NCBI GenBank assembly: GCA_037576195.1
Contig: CM075102.1
Location: forward strand, 33,352,745-33,416,744
Direction of reading: 5' to 3'
DNA: 64,000 nt
Source of the DNA: Phytoseiulus persimilis
Lineage: Eukaryota > Arthropoda > Arachnida > Mesostigmata > Phytoseiidae
The position numbers were made by a program, and so were the translations under genes. The notes beneath the pieces were generated by a model. That model was given only the letters and a program-made list of their open reading frames with translations, ran no database searches and had not been told where the DNA came from. The first letter of the stretch is position 1; each line of letters begins with the position of its first letter. Positions 1-12,349 of this stretch are shown in pieces.

Positions 1-3000
1 CCGTTTCTTCACTGAATGGAAGCCACTCATGCAGGACATGCTTGAAGTCCAGAAGAAAATATGCGACGAATGGGTTCAGCTCCTACAAGAGAGCTCACAA
101 GACGGAGTCGTTGCCGACATCCAGGAATCGCTCTATATGCTGGCTCTGGAATGTAAGTACTTAATTCCGAGAACCTCCCATCCCTTGCCGGAAACTTCAT
201 TCGGAATCGACCTCTCGAATCCATATTTCTGGTCGGCGATGTGCACTCCGAGACCCGATCGAATCTCATTCGCTCACCGCATCAGAAAACATCGACGCAC
301 CGAGGCTACTTCGTTGGCGTATTTCTGTGGTTCTCTGGATTATTATCTGACGTGCGCCATCGGGCTCTTCTGGGAGAAATTCGGACGAATAACTCGGAGC
401 GGCGACCATGGAGGAAAAACTTGGAGAAATCCGGTCGTCTCTGAAGCGACTCCTGCTTCTCATTCTCTCCTGCTCGTTCAAGTGAACGAGAAGCTTCAAA
501 CGGAGTGGAGAATCATCCAGAAGGGTTGTTTCCGAAGGCGTCTTCGTGCGTCCCGTCGCTGTTCTGGATGCCGAAAGACGGCCTGTGAGAGAATCCATGA
601 ATGAGCGAAAACGAGTTTCAAACTTCAGAAATAACTTGTTGAGCACCATGGAGTCCCGTCCCTCTCCGGATGGATCTTCTTCTGCCGGTTTTCTCTCTTG
701 GTCCGCTCCAAGGCCATGTCAGAAAAACTTGCTCGAGAAGTAGCGACATCCGGACTCGTTTCTCACGAAAACTCCATACAACCTTAACGTCACTCTCCCC
801 TGGGACAGCCACGAACTTGCGCGAGATTTGTATTTCGAAGGCTGATGACATCATGACCACCACAACGCCTCGATCCCACCAAGCCTCTAATCGGGATTTC
901 TTAGCCACCTACCAATCGAATTGGGTCGCGTCTCGAAGCCGATTGTGCTTACTGCTCTCTGAGGGTGCTCGAATTTCCATACTGCCTCTATTTCATAGGC
1001 TTCCTCTGGTTTCATGACCCGACATTTCCGCGGAGTGATGTTTCACAGACGCCATCCGGCTTTTTTTCGCGTTGTTTTCCCTGAGTGCCTTGCTGTCGAG
1101 CGATTCATTACATGTTTCGCGGAACCCAAGTCTCATAAGCTGAGAAAATATCTGATTTCAAAGATGGACCTTCGCTGCCGAAATATCGGTATGAAGTTTT
1201 AACTGATGATCTCTGATGCTCTGATCACCATGATTTTTTTGGGCCCATAAATTACTGCGTTCTCCGGGAGCAGCGTGCACTTCTTGTGAATAATCTATCC
1301 TGATAAAATTGACAAGTTTCTCTCTCTCACGCCTCATATGGAGAATCCTACCCAACGGAAATTTCGAAAATTATCTCCGCTCAAACTTCAAGACGACCAA
1401 GAATTGATTGACGGAAGCTCAAGTCGTAGAAGGATCTTTCTCCGAAAATCTATCGACCCGTCGCAGCTTCTGGGGAATGGCCATCAGCCCTGGAGCAGAG
1501 ATCTGCCGGTGCCTCTCGGTCAACATTGAATCCATTTCACAAGGTCACTCTCTCCGTCCACCCCTGGCCGGATCCTATCTGTTTATTTACAACATCCGGA
1601 GGAGGAAGAAAGATCCTCCGCAAGAAGAGCTGCAAAAAATAAGGCTTCGTGAGTCTGATAATGTGGCGCCCAATCGAGCCTGTCGTGTACGACCAAATTG
1701 ACAAGAAAGCAAGCGTTCGAAACGGTAACTCGGAGGAAAGTTCAGAGTATGGCCAGCTATCCCGGACCGCACGTGTCGCACGGCGGGATTTCTCCCGAGT
1801 GCCTCGAGAGGGATGCACGATTCGATCAACCTCCACCTTCACAATGTTAACACGAAACCCTGAATATCATAAAGATTGGAAGATCCTCCTAACAACGTAT
1901 CCGTTGTCTCCTCCAGCGATTTTCGCACTTTGTTTGGAGAGGCGCTTGGGATGCTTCGAGGGTGATCCACGAGCCAGGGAAATGGTACAAGCCACGAAAG
2001 ACCTCTTCGAATCATATCAGAAACTGTACTACGGAAGCCCATTGTGGAAGAAGGTCCCCACGAAACCATACCTTGAGTTTTGCAAAGCAGAAGACACCGT
2101 TTACAGGTGAGTGTACGGTAGGGATGATGAGATAAAGTCGGACAAAACTTTCATTCACCAGTTTCGTAAAGGCATCCGCAATCATTGAAATCGAAACTGA
2201 AATTTGTGCTCGAACCCATCATAGAATGCCGAAGTCCCTTCCATCAGTGGCTCTGTGGGAGCACATGTTGTCCTCCTCCGTTTTCTCGCGACGATATGAT
2301 CATTTAGGGGTGACTCCGGCCCGTTCTTATTCAGTGCCTCTGAACTCGTGCGGGAGAACCTTGCCGGACATGTTCCCGTGCCCCTCCTCCATCTCATACT
2401 ATCTTTGGCAATTCATAATTGCAATACAGTACAGGCTCGATTATTTCAACTCATCGATGGAGGAAACGGTCTAAATAATCGAAAGTTGGAGTAATTGAGG
2501 TTGAAATGATCGGGGCCGCACTGTAATTAAAACTGAAATGATCGAGGTCGGAGTCCAACCGGTCGGAATAATCGCGCTTGGAATCCGAATGGTGAGGAAT
2601 AACTGAGGCTGTACTGAAGTTATTTCCGCTGAAGCTCCATCTCGTTCGGGTCGCCACCTGGGATTCAACTCCCGAGTAGGAATGCTTGGAAAATATCACG
2701 ATCGTCTCGGAGCGATCCAGGGTGTCTCGGAATATTGTTGAGCAGTGAACATAAGATTTCAATGGATTCGATGATCCACAGTCTATGAAACGTGGTTTCT
2801 CTCCAAAGATCAGGGTAATCATGCTTCGAGTCATCACCGAGAGCGGCTAGAGTAGCTGAACCTTGGCACAGGGACTGAGAAAGTGGCGATTAGGCGATAC
2901 CTGGGTATTTCTCGGCTCTCGGAGAGGTCTTCAAGAGACGGAGAATGCATGAAACGCTTTCCGAATCAATTCTAAGTGACAACTGACAAGGGCTTCAACT

Positions 3001-6000
3001 TGCAATTACAGAATAACCGAGGAATTCTTGAGGGACAATTCAGCGTCCGGAGGACAAAGCCGTTTCCTGAAGGCTCTGACCTCTGCGCCGAATTTCGATC
3101 CGAAAGATGTTCAACTCACCGTGATGGATTTCATCGCTGGGGGCGTTTTTACGATAACTCAGTCCATGGCTTTCTTCATACACCAGATTGCAATCAATCG
3201 AAGAGTTCAAGACAAGCTGGTTCAAAATCTCAGAGCTGCACCCATCCCCGCGGTGGACCCGTACCTCAAGGTAAGCGATCGAGACTAACCACTTCATTGG
3301 CACCCATCCGTCAACAAGGGGCGCTCCCGGGATTGGTTCACGCTGGCCAATCCCAGATCTCATGTAGGCAAGCTCATACAGTAAGCGACGCTTCGCGGTT
3401 TCATCATAGGAAATGAGCCATGAGAGCTACTCTGTCGAGTGAAACTATAGAGACCCGTTTCTCGACACCTTTTAGGAAGGGGTCCCAACCAACAATTGGA
3501 AGGCTTCATGTTTTCTCATAGACTTCACGATAGCGTCGGAATATTCCGATTGCCTCTGTACCGCCCGTGGTGGACGTGCGAAGTATCGGAATTCTGCTGT
3601 ATTCTGTACTCTTAACTGTGGTTCGCGGTCATATTCTTGCAAACTGAACCACAGAAGAGAAACGAGGCCATTCCCCATCTGAGCTTGCCCCTACCACCCT
3701 CTGAAAACTGACTCCCCCTTTCGGAATTATTGCAGGCTTGCATGAAAGAAACGTTCCGTGTTTCACCAACCGTACCCGGTGTGATGAGAGTCTTGCCTGA
3801 AGACACCGTGCTCTGTGATTACCAGGTTCCCGCAGGAACGGCTGTGTTCGCGAATTCTTTGATCGCATGCAGAAATGAGGTAAGCCGAGGGGTGGCCTGC
3901 GTTTTATTTGAGCCTGAAAATACACACGACATAGACTCCAGATTTCGGATTCACGGTAACATTGAGCGTCGAAATGAAAACGAATGCGAGATGTGACTCT
4001 GGATGGCGCAGTTGCCGAAAGAGCGAATCAAACAGTGTAACTTGAATTCGCCAAAAGTGATCTCTTGAGGTGAAATGAGCCAGCTGGACGATCTGGAAAA
4101 ATCCATTCTCGAACCTCGTTGGTTGCGACTCAGCTCTCGGTGTGGGTCAGCCCGACGCGACGTTCCAGATTGTCGCGACACGTATTTTCAAGTACTTGAG
4201 AACTGCGGAACACCAAGAGGAAGCGTGGTCTCGATGTAATCATCAAGACTCCAATGAAAAGTTCGCAGATTTCCCATCAGACTTCATTGTTGTGTTGATA
4301 GCTCTTCGAAGGAGATTGCCTAACGTCGTGAGAAGTATGGATTTGTTCGGTACAAAGGTTCCTTGATCTAAAGTTCGTTATTCTGGCGGTGAGTGTGTTA
4401 CTGATGCGCACTCGATTGCGTCGCGTGTTACGGAGACCGCAGGCCGGATGCTTTTCTCGCCGGACTTTCGACGTCTGCCCCAGACGTGAGCTGTTTGAGA
4501 TGAGGCTTTTCTTCTCGTCTCCAAACACGTTCTCCTTGTTCGCCCCACGAACTCACGTAGCATACCGTCTATACGCGTTGACGTTGTCAGGCTCAGTGAA
4601 CAGTTCTCGCAAGAAGGGATTTGTTGCGATGGCGATTGGATTTTATTCGACGGACATCGAAATGACGTATCATTGCCTGTATCATTATCGAATGGAGCCA
4701 ATCACGAGTCCGCAGCTCCGAATAACTCGAGTTGTGAACGTCAGAGCTCAGGCGCGCTTCAAGAGCGTTCCCGTAGACGGGCTCGCAGTCTCATGGTGAT
4801 TTTCAAGGCCTATTGTTACCGCTCTTTCCATATCGTCCAGACAAGCGCATGATTCACAGTTACAGCCGTCGTTTCCGAGACACCGGAAAAACGAGACGTC
4901 ACTGGACGTCTTGGAGGCGGTGACGCATTTTGTAGCTGTAGCAGAGACAATGGCGATATCGGTCCACCCTGACTGAATATCTTTGTGCACTTGACGAAAT
5001 CCCTCTCGTGTTGGGCTCGTCGCTCGCTCTATAAATGCCGACTGTTTGGGAGTCACCTTGTTTCTGTCGTTGCGCCAAGCGCGTTCGCTGACAGTTGGAA
5101 AGCTCAGTCATGAGTTTCGCGTTCCCCATTCTCAAGGAGGGATACGATCTATTCGGAGTGCGGCCCCAGAGACGTTCGAAGGAGCCGAAGAGTCAAACTC
5201 CTCAATCGCCCCCGAGTTACGTGAGGCTGTTGAAGAAGCTCACGGAGATCACTTCGCGAGTGAGCCGAGCTCTCCACTGAAGATCGGCAGTTCACAGGCT
5301 TTTCCTCCAGCTGTGAGCTTCTTAGATATTTTGTACATTTATTGTATATGCGCGGAATCGTATGTATACGTTGATTCCTCCTGTGCCAGTGCGCGGGCAA
5401 ACGGGGGCCTCCACAGCCCCAACGCGACTACAGACAACTTTTCGTAGGCGACGTAGTGACCCATTTCCTCGAGAGTCATGGCCTTCGACCCTCACGAGGG
5501 ACTCGGCAGGCTCATTTGCAGGCGCCGCCCAGGCGCCAGTCTGGCGCCGGCGTTGCATCCACAACAGAGGCGACCTTAAGGGTGACAGGTCTGCATCGCC
5601 TCCTCTCCGACTTCACGCTCGGGCCTATATCAGAGCAGCAGGCCCAGCGAACTCAACACACTGTCAAACACTGATCTGAACAACCAACAGCGCTCTGAGC
5701 CGAGAAACTCTGAGCAGTGAAATGGCTTTCGCTATACCGATCGTGAAGCAGAACTACGCGCTCTACGGGAGTGGCTCCGGAAGTAGCTGCAACAGTTCCG
5801 GATCTTCAGCGGCCTCGAGTCCAGTGGGGACCCCACCGAAATCGGGCGTCGGTAACCAGCAGCAACAACTGCACCATCACTTGCATCACAACCACCCTCC
5901 GGTAGCTCGAAGTGCTCTCAGACGGTCGGCTTCAGACAAGCATAACACGAATCCCGAGACCAAGGGCAAAAAGAACTTGACCAGGAATTCTGTCAGCCTA

Positions 6001-8744
6001 TCATCATTCCATGAAGCCTTGGTAGAGAAGCTCACGAAAGCTGTGCGGAAGATAAGTCGATGATCAGCTCGACTCCAGCTTCAAGTTCCCTCCACAACAT
6101 CGTTCATGGGTTCACCTGGTGCAATGATGTCCCGACACTGAAAACAGGACGAGACCACTCCATACAGATGAAGGAACACCTGGCTGTGGACTTGCGCCGG
6201 GCGAGCCCGAATGGATGACACAACGGCCGGACTCATCGCCTCCAAAAGCGTTCCGTGCGGCGGATCCTCGGAGCGGCGACTTGAGCTCCAGATGGGAATG
6301 AACTTCACCTCCGAAGAGTATGAAGCTCTAAGAGGCTGTTCTACTCGCAATGGCCATAATCGTGGAAGACCCTGCAAACGTGATGACCATCGGACGGTGG
6401 AACACGAAAGAAACCGAATGCAGATAGTGGATGCAAACGTCGATCACTGGAACTTCTACTAGAGAACTCACGAGCTCGAAATCGCGAGTGGGACTTCTCA
6501 GGGCTGGGTTGGGTTGGAGTAGTTACGTCTCCATTGTAATAAAATTGTTTCGGACTCGAGAAGGAGAACATCGAGCATATTTGCTATTCTGGCATTGATT
6601 CTACATTTCACAGTATCAGGCTCACCCGCTCTGACCAACATGACATACTCCCACTAGTTTTAACATATTCTTCCAACCTCTCATTCTGAGTTCATGCATT
6701 CCTCGAGCTTCGACGGCTCTAGTTACCTCAAGGGCCTTAACCTCGTGCCACCGTTTGAGGAAGGCTTTTTACAAAAAAGGCTCTCGGCGGGACCCGGAAT
6801 CATCGCTGAACGCTCCAATTGTTTTCAAACTAATGTCTATTCGGTAACCCAAGTGTTCCGTAAAGGTCTAAAAATACACCAAGGTGTGGTGTTTAGACGA
6901 CGCTTCGTGAAGCCTTTGATCGCAAACGACTGCGTGGTTTGTGAACGAGCTAGTAGTTCGCAAGACAGCTCTCGATGGTGGAACCCGAGAAACGCCAAGG
7001 CTGAAAGAAACTCCCATACATTTACGGTTTTTCCATGATCTGCAATCTCGATGGGCGCATTCAGATGGTCTCTATTCATTGTGAGCGATACGCCAGATCA
7101 AACCTTCCCGATGGCGGAAACGAATGGTCTACGCCAAATAATCCGAGCTCAGCATGCATTATTCTCGCCTCAGTTCTTCCTAGGTTTCTCAGAATGAAAG
7201 AAAAACGTTTCCGAGAACATGGATCGTAGAGTGCCAGCGTGAAATCGGGACAGATTCTTGTAAATCCCCCAACGACCCAACTGGCGGGTCCGAAACGTGG
7301 ACACATGCTCCATGGGAACCGCAGCTTTCGAGAAGGATCTCCATAGGAGTGCTTCCCATAGTTTGCATGCGGAATCACGACGGCGAGCACGGCCATCTGA
7401 TTTATATCGATTGAATCGAGTTTGTGGAGATCACAGAGAGAAAATTGGATTGGGATACGGACGCATTCCCTTTGGCCAGCAGCGGGCGGGAGTGCTTGGT
7501 GGAAGTCCATCTCATCCAAGGTAGGACCAGCTAGTTCGCTAGGATACCAGCGTTCTACAAGCCTGAATAATGATCCGGTCTTGCTTCATGCCTCCGTGGA
7601 GAGGGTTTGAGAACCTATCTACAATCTTTGATTCATGGTCATGTGAATCCTGATCCAGAGAGGAGCCCGTGTCTGACGCTGTCTGATGCGCGTACCATAT
7701 TGTTTCTGGTTGCCTGTATCGCTGCAGATTCTGTTTAGGCGATTCGGCTGCTTTACCGCAGATGGAGCTTGTTCTGTGAATGCGACCTTGCTCAATTCAA
7801 ACGGAGACTTGTTTCTTCACACGAACGATAAATATTCTCCCCAAAACTTGAAGAAAGTGCAGTGTTTGACCTCTCTCCCGTACTACATTCACTGTCATGG
7901 ATATTCTGACGCCGGAATAGGTGCCTGTTTGTTATCTCCAGCATGCGCTCTGTATTCCATGTTCCACCCACCTGAATTCTAGCTGCTGCAAGAAGAAAAA
8001 ACATAGTCCAGGATCAGAGGTACAAAAGTTATTTATCGTCATCTCGGCCCAGCATTCCAAGCAGAGTGAATCGGCTACTCTCTTCGCTTTGAGCTGATAT
8101 TCAACTATCAGATGAATAAAAGGAGTTCGTACCGCTCCTCTTCTGTCAGCGTGATTTTCGGGTGAAGAAGAGTTCTCGGATCGATTCGGCATCAATTCGA
8201 GAACTTTTTGCCATCTGAAAAAATTGAATGCGGCTTCCGTGATGGGAGACGGGAAGGAACGCATTCCGGCACAGCCTCTCGATTTGCTTAAAGATTTCTG
8301 AGCCAGGATTCAGACTTGACGATGTCCGGTAGCTCCTCCTCCGTGGATTATTCTTCTGAATAAAATTCAGACTCAACACACTGAAGATAGCATGTGTCAG
8401 ATGGTCCGCGTTGAATTGAAAGCTCGTCGAGTAGACTACACTTATATCGTATTTTTCTGTTCTAGGAGACATTCCACCGAGCTCTGGAGTTTATCCCGGA
8501 GCGTTGGCTCAACGGCAGACCCCAACATCCCTTCGCATTGCTGCCATTCGGTTTCGGTGCCCGGATGTGTCCAGGGCGGCATTTCGCAGAGCTCGAAATG
8601 TGTTCAGCGGTCGCATCGCTCCTTGACAAATTCGAGATTTCCAGTCCACTACAACAAATCCCACTGAAATGCATTTTTGTAATCGCTCCCGAAGGCAAAG
8701 TCCCGATCGAGATCAAGCTCCGCAGCAAGGACATGAGCGGCTGA
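1..8744 (+). CDS. Mitochondrial-clan cytochrome P450, 3' five exons (5' end outside window)
   Basis: Exons: 1-152 (partial), 1917-2106, 3012-3270, 3736-3879 and 8466-8744 (stop TGA). All junctions are GT...AG and the phases join exactly, giving about 340 residues of a family usually near 500. Visible landmarks, in order: the C-helix-to-G region with LALESIFALCLERRLG; an I helix IAGGVFTITQ; the K-helix ExxR in ACMKETFR; the PERW motif; and the haem loop PFGFGARMCPGRHFAE with its cysteine ligand. The R-x-C-x-G pattern and the ERRLG stretch fit mitochondrial-clan animal P450s, which take electrons from adrenodoxin and often act on ecdysteroids or xenobiotics. A CYP314A1 (shade)-like identity is possible, not proven. 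The I-helix acid is missing (phenylalanine or valine in its place). The last intron is 4.6 kb and contains two other genes on the same strand. Confidence 0.93.
5030..5036 (+). promoter_or_regulatory. TATA box of first nested small gene
   Basis: A TATAAAT sequence lies 74-80 bp upstream of the ATG at 5110, inside the P450 intron. A TATA box at this distance suggests the nested gene has its own promoter and is not a P450 splice product. Seen in sequence; function inferred. Confidence 0.4.
5110..5280 (+). CDS. Small basic protein, first of a nested tandem pair (56 aa)
   Basis: A single-exon frame of 56 residues with its own upstream TATAAAT. It starts MSFAFPILKEGYDLFG, has a basic, proline/serine-rich middle, and ends with a predicted amphipathic basic helix (VRLLKKLTEITSRVSR). 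The gene 440 bp downstream has the same plan: N-terminal MxFAxPIxKxxYxLxG and a C-terminal LxKLTxxxxxxSR helix with a variable middle. Conservation of both ends in two neighbouring frames is strong evidence that both are translated. There is no signal peptide or transmembrane segment. I do not recognise the family. It lies wholly within the last P450 intron, same strand, and must be transcribed independently or spliced out with the intron. Confidence 0.6.
   Translation: MSFAFPILKEGYDLFGVRPQRRSKEPKSQTPQSPPSYVRLLKKLTEITSRVSRALH
5626..5630 (+). promoter_or_regulatory. Weak TATA-like box of second nested small gene
   Basis: CCTATATCAG about 92 bp upstream of the ATG at 5722, about as far as the TATA box of the first paralogue is from its own start. 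It is a weak match; called because of the parallel spacing. Confidence 0.25.
5722..6063 (+). CDS. Small low-complexity protein, second of the nested pair (113 aa)
   Basis: A single-exon frame of 113 residues. N-terminus MAFAIPIVKQNYALYG matches the neighbour at 5110. The middle is Ser/Gly/Asn-rich, then Gln/His-rich (QQQQLHHHLHHNHPP), then a basic stretch. The C-terminal helix ALVEKLTKAVRKISR matches the neighbour's end. An AATAAA lies at 6538-6543. The pair looks like a tandem duplication in which only the ends are constrained, suggesting short interaction motifs at both termini. No known domain is recognised and localisation is unclear; there is no signal peptide. It is nested in the P450 intron on the same strand. 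Confidence 0.65.
   Translation: MAFAIPIVKQNYALYGSGSGSSCNSSGSSAASSPVGTPPKSGVGNQQQQLHHHLHHNHPPVARSALRRSASDKHNTNPETKGKKNLTRNSVSLSSFHEALVEKLTKAVRKISR
6538..6543 (+). promoter_or_regulatory. Polyadenylation signal AATAAA
   Basis: Canonical AATAAA 475 bp after the stop of the second nested gene and still inside the P450 intron. It would let the nested transcript end before the last P450 exon. Confidence 0.4.
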
Positions 8745-9732
8745 CAGGAAGTTCGTAGTCTGGTCCATGTTCAAGGGACCAGTGCTAAGGAGCGGAAAAC
8801 ACGAGTAATAAGCGATCACACGGAGATGGAGTATTTTATAAGGAGGGCCACAGTTTTTTAGATCGCCCCAGAGCGGCTGACACAATGAATGAGCTTCGAA
8901 CAACTGAATCAGTGGAGCCTCTTTGCACGGAGAGCAATCGTATCCTTGCAAAACAACGAGATAGTTTTCTGAAAATGAGCTCAGTGCGTAAATGTACAGA
9001 AAGTTTTTGGCGAGCCAAGCATTTGGATTCGATGCAACCAGATTTTCGGAGATCGTTCGTCAAATGTCCCCGATGTTTGCTCAATTTTTCAGATGAACTT
9101 TTCCTTCCCGACGTGTATAAAAGTTTTCTAATAAGCTGTATATTTTCTGGATATCCTCAATTGAAGAAGGAGTTCCGACTCCCGACTGGCGCTTTCGCTG
9201 CATTTAATATATACTCGGGCATGAAAATGCGTCTGAGGCATGAATGGTGACCGACTATCTCTCTTCTCGATGAAGCACCCGTTTTGGCAGTTGGGCCGGA
9301 GTTTCTTCAAATACGCCAACTGCTACAAATGCAAATATGGAACGTGTACTTGGGGAAGGAACCTGGATGATCGTTTTCGGGGGGTTCACGAGAGAAGCGC
9401 AACTGCCGGTTTCGCGAATCGGAACCGTTGTGAGCTCAGAACAGAAATTCCGGAAGGTAAAAAAGCCCCATCTCCTTCAACCATCGATGATAACATATTT
9501 TTCCCATATCTTCCTCAAATTTCAAGGAAGACATGTTCTCGGAACGGCAGACAGTACACGAAGATTTGTTTGCTGCTTGAATTAGTGAGTCCGTATGCTC
9601 CAATAAAGCATCACTTTGATCAAGGGTTGAGTCTTTACTTCTGTCAAAGACATGTGAATTCAACGATCTAGGCTCACCGAGAAGTCGATTGTAGCCTGAC
9701 ATGAAGTTCACGTTCGAGCACACCTCCATGTC

Positions 9733-10156
9733 CTAGAATTTTTTATTTTCCGTCGGACTCGGAGAGAACACAGATGTGACACGATAACCTCGATATTGTG
9801 ATCGAAGGATGCCTCCTAGGTCTCCCAAGCCTCCTTCCGATCCACTAGGAAGAGTCGGCTGCAACATGTTGGTACTTGTTCCCGCAGAATGAGTGATATT
9901 CGAGATGGGAGAAGCTCTTGCTGCCTTCCAGACGCCGAACGAACGACTCAGCCGCAGCGAATGCGTGCCGTTGAGAAACTGAGGAAATTCAGTGAGGGGA
10001 GGATACTTGATTTTCCTCGTTGCGAAGAGCGTGGCCGTCTCTTCGGCATGCCTGTTTGGTGTCCGCGCTGATTGACGTAACAGCAACCTCTGCTCCGAAT
10101 CGAGATGTCGGGGCTTCCCATTCGGAGAGTTCGCCTTGCGGGTTGATCAAGTTGTG
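9733..10156 (-). CDS. C-terminal exons of an unidentified minus-strand protein
   Basis: Two blocks read in phase: 10156-10007 (50 codons, after a CTACAG acceptor) and 9978-9733 (81 residues plus stop). They would be joined by a 28-nt intron with GTATCC at its start and TTTCCTCAG at its end. The protein ends TSVFSPSPTENKKF and is Ser/Gly-rich with no recognised domain. Reading through without splicing hits a stop within seven codons, and the two frames differ, so either the tiny intron is real or the frame is shifted. The 5' exons are not resolved; a same-strand block at 10966-11321 may belong to it. Function unknown. Confidence 0.35.
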
Positions 10157-10338
10157 CTGTAGGTCTCATGGAGGATGACCAGAATCTGCTCAGTGTGCCA
10201 TTCAATTGTCATCGGTGGGAGAATACGATGTCGATCTCCGTACATTAGAGTTGAGTTGTCACTACATGTGCCGAAGGACCACGACTACGACGAAGTTACA
10301 ATTGATTTTAGGTTGTGTTAGTTTGTGAAGGGTCGACA

Positions 10339-10428
10339 ATGTCGTTGGAGAGTCTTCGTGGATCGACTCGGAAACCGTCGAGGTTCCGCTCAAGGAAGGC
10401 CGAAGATGACAGGTTTTCACGCAGCGAG
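10339..10428 (+). CDS. Possible first coding exon (30 codons) with GTGAGT donor
   Basis: ATG at 10339 opens a basic, Ser-rich stretch (MSLESLRGSTRKPSRFRSRK) that ends exactly in phase at GAG|GTGAGT. An open plus-strand stretch about 10493-10792 could contain a following exon, but I could not fix the junction. The opposite strand is also open here, so this is tentative. No homology is recognised. Confidence 0.2.
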
Positions 10429-10965
10429 GTGAGTGCAGAATCATGGGAATTCTCTCGAGGACCTCTGAGAAACACACAGGAACGCGGCGCTGTGTTATCT
10501 GCGGCAAGATGAGCCATCTAGCGAGCTTTTCTCGTTTGCCACCCTGTGGGGAAACTATGAATCCAGCAGACTGGCGGAGAGTCTCGCGGAGTCGGGCATC
10601 TTACAAGATGAAACACGGAAACAGTATCGTGGGTCTCGATTCTGCCCTCGGCAACACGACCCAGGTAATATCGCCGATTCATTAGGGCCGTCGAGTGAGG
10701 CCTCAATGTTATGGTCGATGCTCAAACTATGCATTCAAAATCACTCGCATAAGCCGGAATATTTTGAGATTTTCGCAATATTACGATGGTGATGCTGTCG
10801 CCGCATAGTTCAGATGCGGTATTCGGATACATATCCGGAGATGACGGAGAATGGTTCCCCGAAGGAAAAAGTTCATTTGATGAAAGACGTCATCTTGGTA
10901 GGATGGCCACCGAGCGCGTTCCGCATTCACGACGGAGTCATATCCTGCCGACGTCCTCCCCTCAC

Positions 10966-11321
10966 TCTCGGCTGAACATTCCGAAAATTTTACGCAGTCG
11001 AGTGGCAATCGTTTTCCGCTCGATATTGCCGTTGCGTTCACTCTTCTCGGCCTGGAGAGTTGTTATGTTGCCAAATGAGACCTTACGTTTTGACATGTTG
11101 TCCGCCGAGTCCAGGGTGTCTCGACGACTCCTGAGGATTCCACGGGTCACTCGAACATCCTCTGAAGAATGAGTTGGCGAACTCGATTCGGAAAAATTCC
11201 GGAGATCATCCGAATCGTAAAAGTTGGCACTTAGAAACGCGAGAGCCATGAAATGCAATCCGTTATTCAATGCGAGAGTGGAGTACAACTGAAACAACTG
11301 AGCCGTGAAGAGCCTCGACAT
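10966..11321 (-). CDS. Candidate exon with PP1-docking-like KVSF motif
   Basis: Open frame on the minus strand that ends at a GTGAGG donor. It begins with a hydrophobic stretch (LALNNGLHFMALAFLSA, possibly membrane-associated), followed by a Ser/Asp-rich segment. The sequence RKVSFG after that resembles the RVxF docking motif for protein phosphatase 1. The tail is basic. It lies on the same strand as the exons at 9733-10156 and may be an upstream part of that gene. No family is recognised, and the complementary strand is partly open as well. Confidence 0.25.
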
Positions 11322-12349
11322 CGTTCGGCATATGGGTGAGAGTGCAGCCCACTGTAAATACTCGGGAAATCATTCGTCATTCTCAACGTGGCGGAAAACC
11401 AGATACGGTCGGGAACGGGCACGGGAAGCTGGTATACGTCACCGATTTATGGAGGCTTTCCTGCTAGGCCGTAGTCTGCGGCGCTTGAAACAGCTCACGC
11501 GAATTCCGATCAGTTAAATCCGCTCTACTGCTCAGAGTTACCCGAACTGTGTATTTTCTCAGACCTCTGCTAACGTAACACTATCGCCCACGTGCTGTTT
11601 TCTATTCCAAGGATCGATTGAGATTCGGTGCGATTCTGGGCAGTATGCGTCACTTAAATGCAACATTCCTGATCGTTTCAACGACCATCACAGCAATTTC
11701 TCTGCGTTCTTCCCGGTCCAGGATTCTATTCCCTAGCCCACACTCCTGGTTGAAAATAACGATGAAATGAGCTAGGAGGAGAATCGGGCTCACGGAGGGG
11801 TCATATCATATCAAGTGACATTCTCGCCAGGCTGACGAAGTCCGTCCTTGTGCGCAGGAGAAACATTTTATGTAAGATCAGGCAAGGGTCACATGAATTC
11901 TCGAGGCTGATTGCGCTGTGATTGTGGACGGGCTCCGCCGCTCAGTCAGAATGAAGGTGCGCAGTTTTTCGACGAGGCGTCGAAAAGATCAGTAAATATC
12001 TTCCAGCAAAGCCCCTACTCCTCAAGATCGGCCTATTCCCATTCAGCTCTGAAGCCAATCCATCCTTCAAATCAAGGGCCATCAGCGTTCTGACGCGCCC
12101 ACGCTGAATTATCCAGGGCCTCAGAACGCAACTTCGCTGGCGAAGTATGCCCCGCTGGGCAGCTTCTCGACACCCGTCGAATGTTTAATTTTGAGTCAAA
12201 GTCGGGTCAAATTTAAAGATTGTGTTGGACTCATGACCAGACTTTCGGAATATCCGTGAATTTCGACGAGAGCCGAGAAACATGCATCATAAAAACATGT
12301 ATCGCTCGTTGATGGTCTCATACGCTATTTCTTTCGGCGATTCGAACAG

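Noticed and set aside
8885-9250. 121-codon plus-strand frame after the P450 gene
   Set aside because: Overlapped by open frames on the other strand, unremarkable composition, no homology. Kept out for lack of support.
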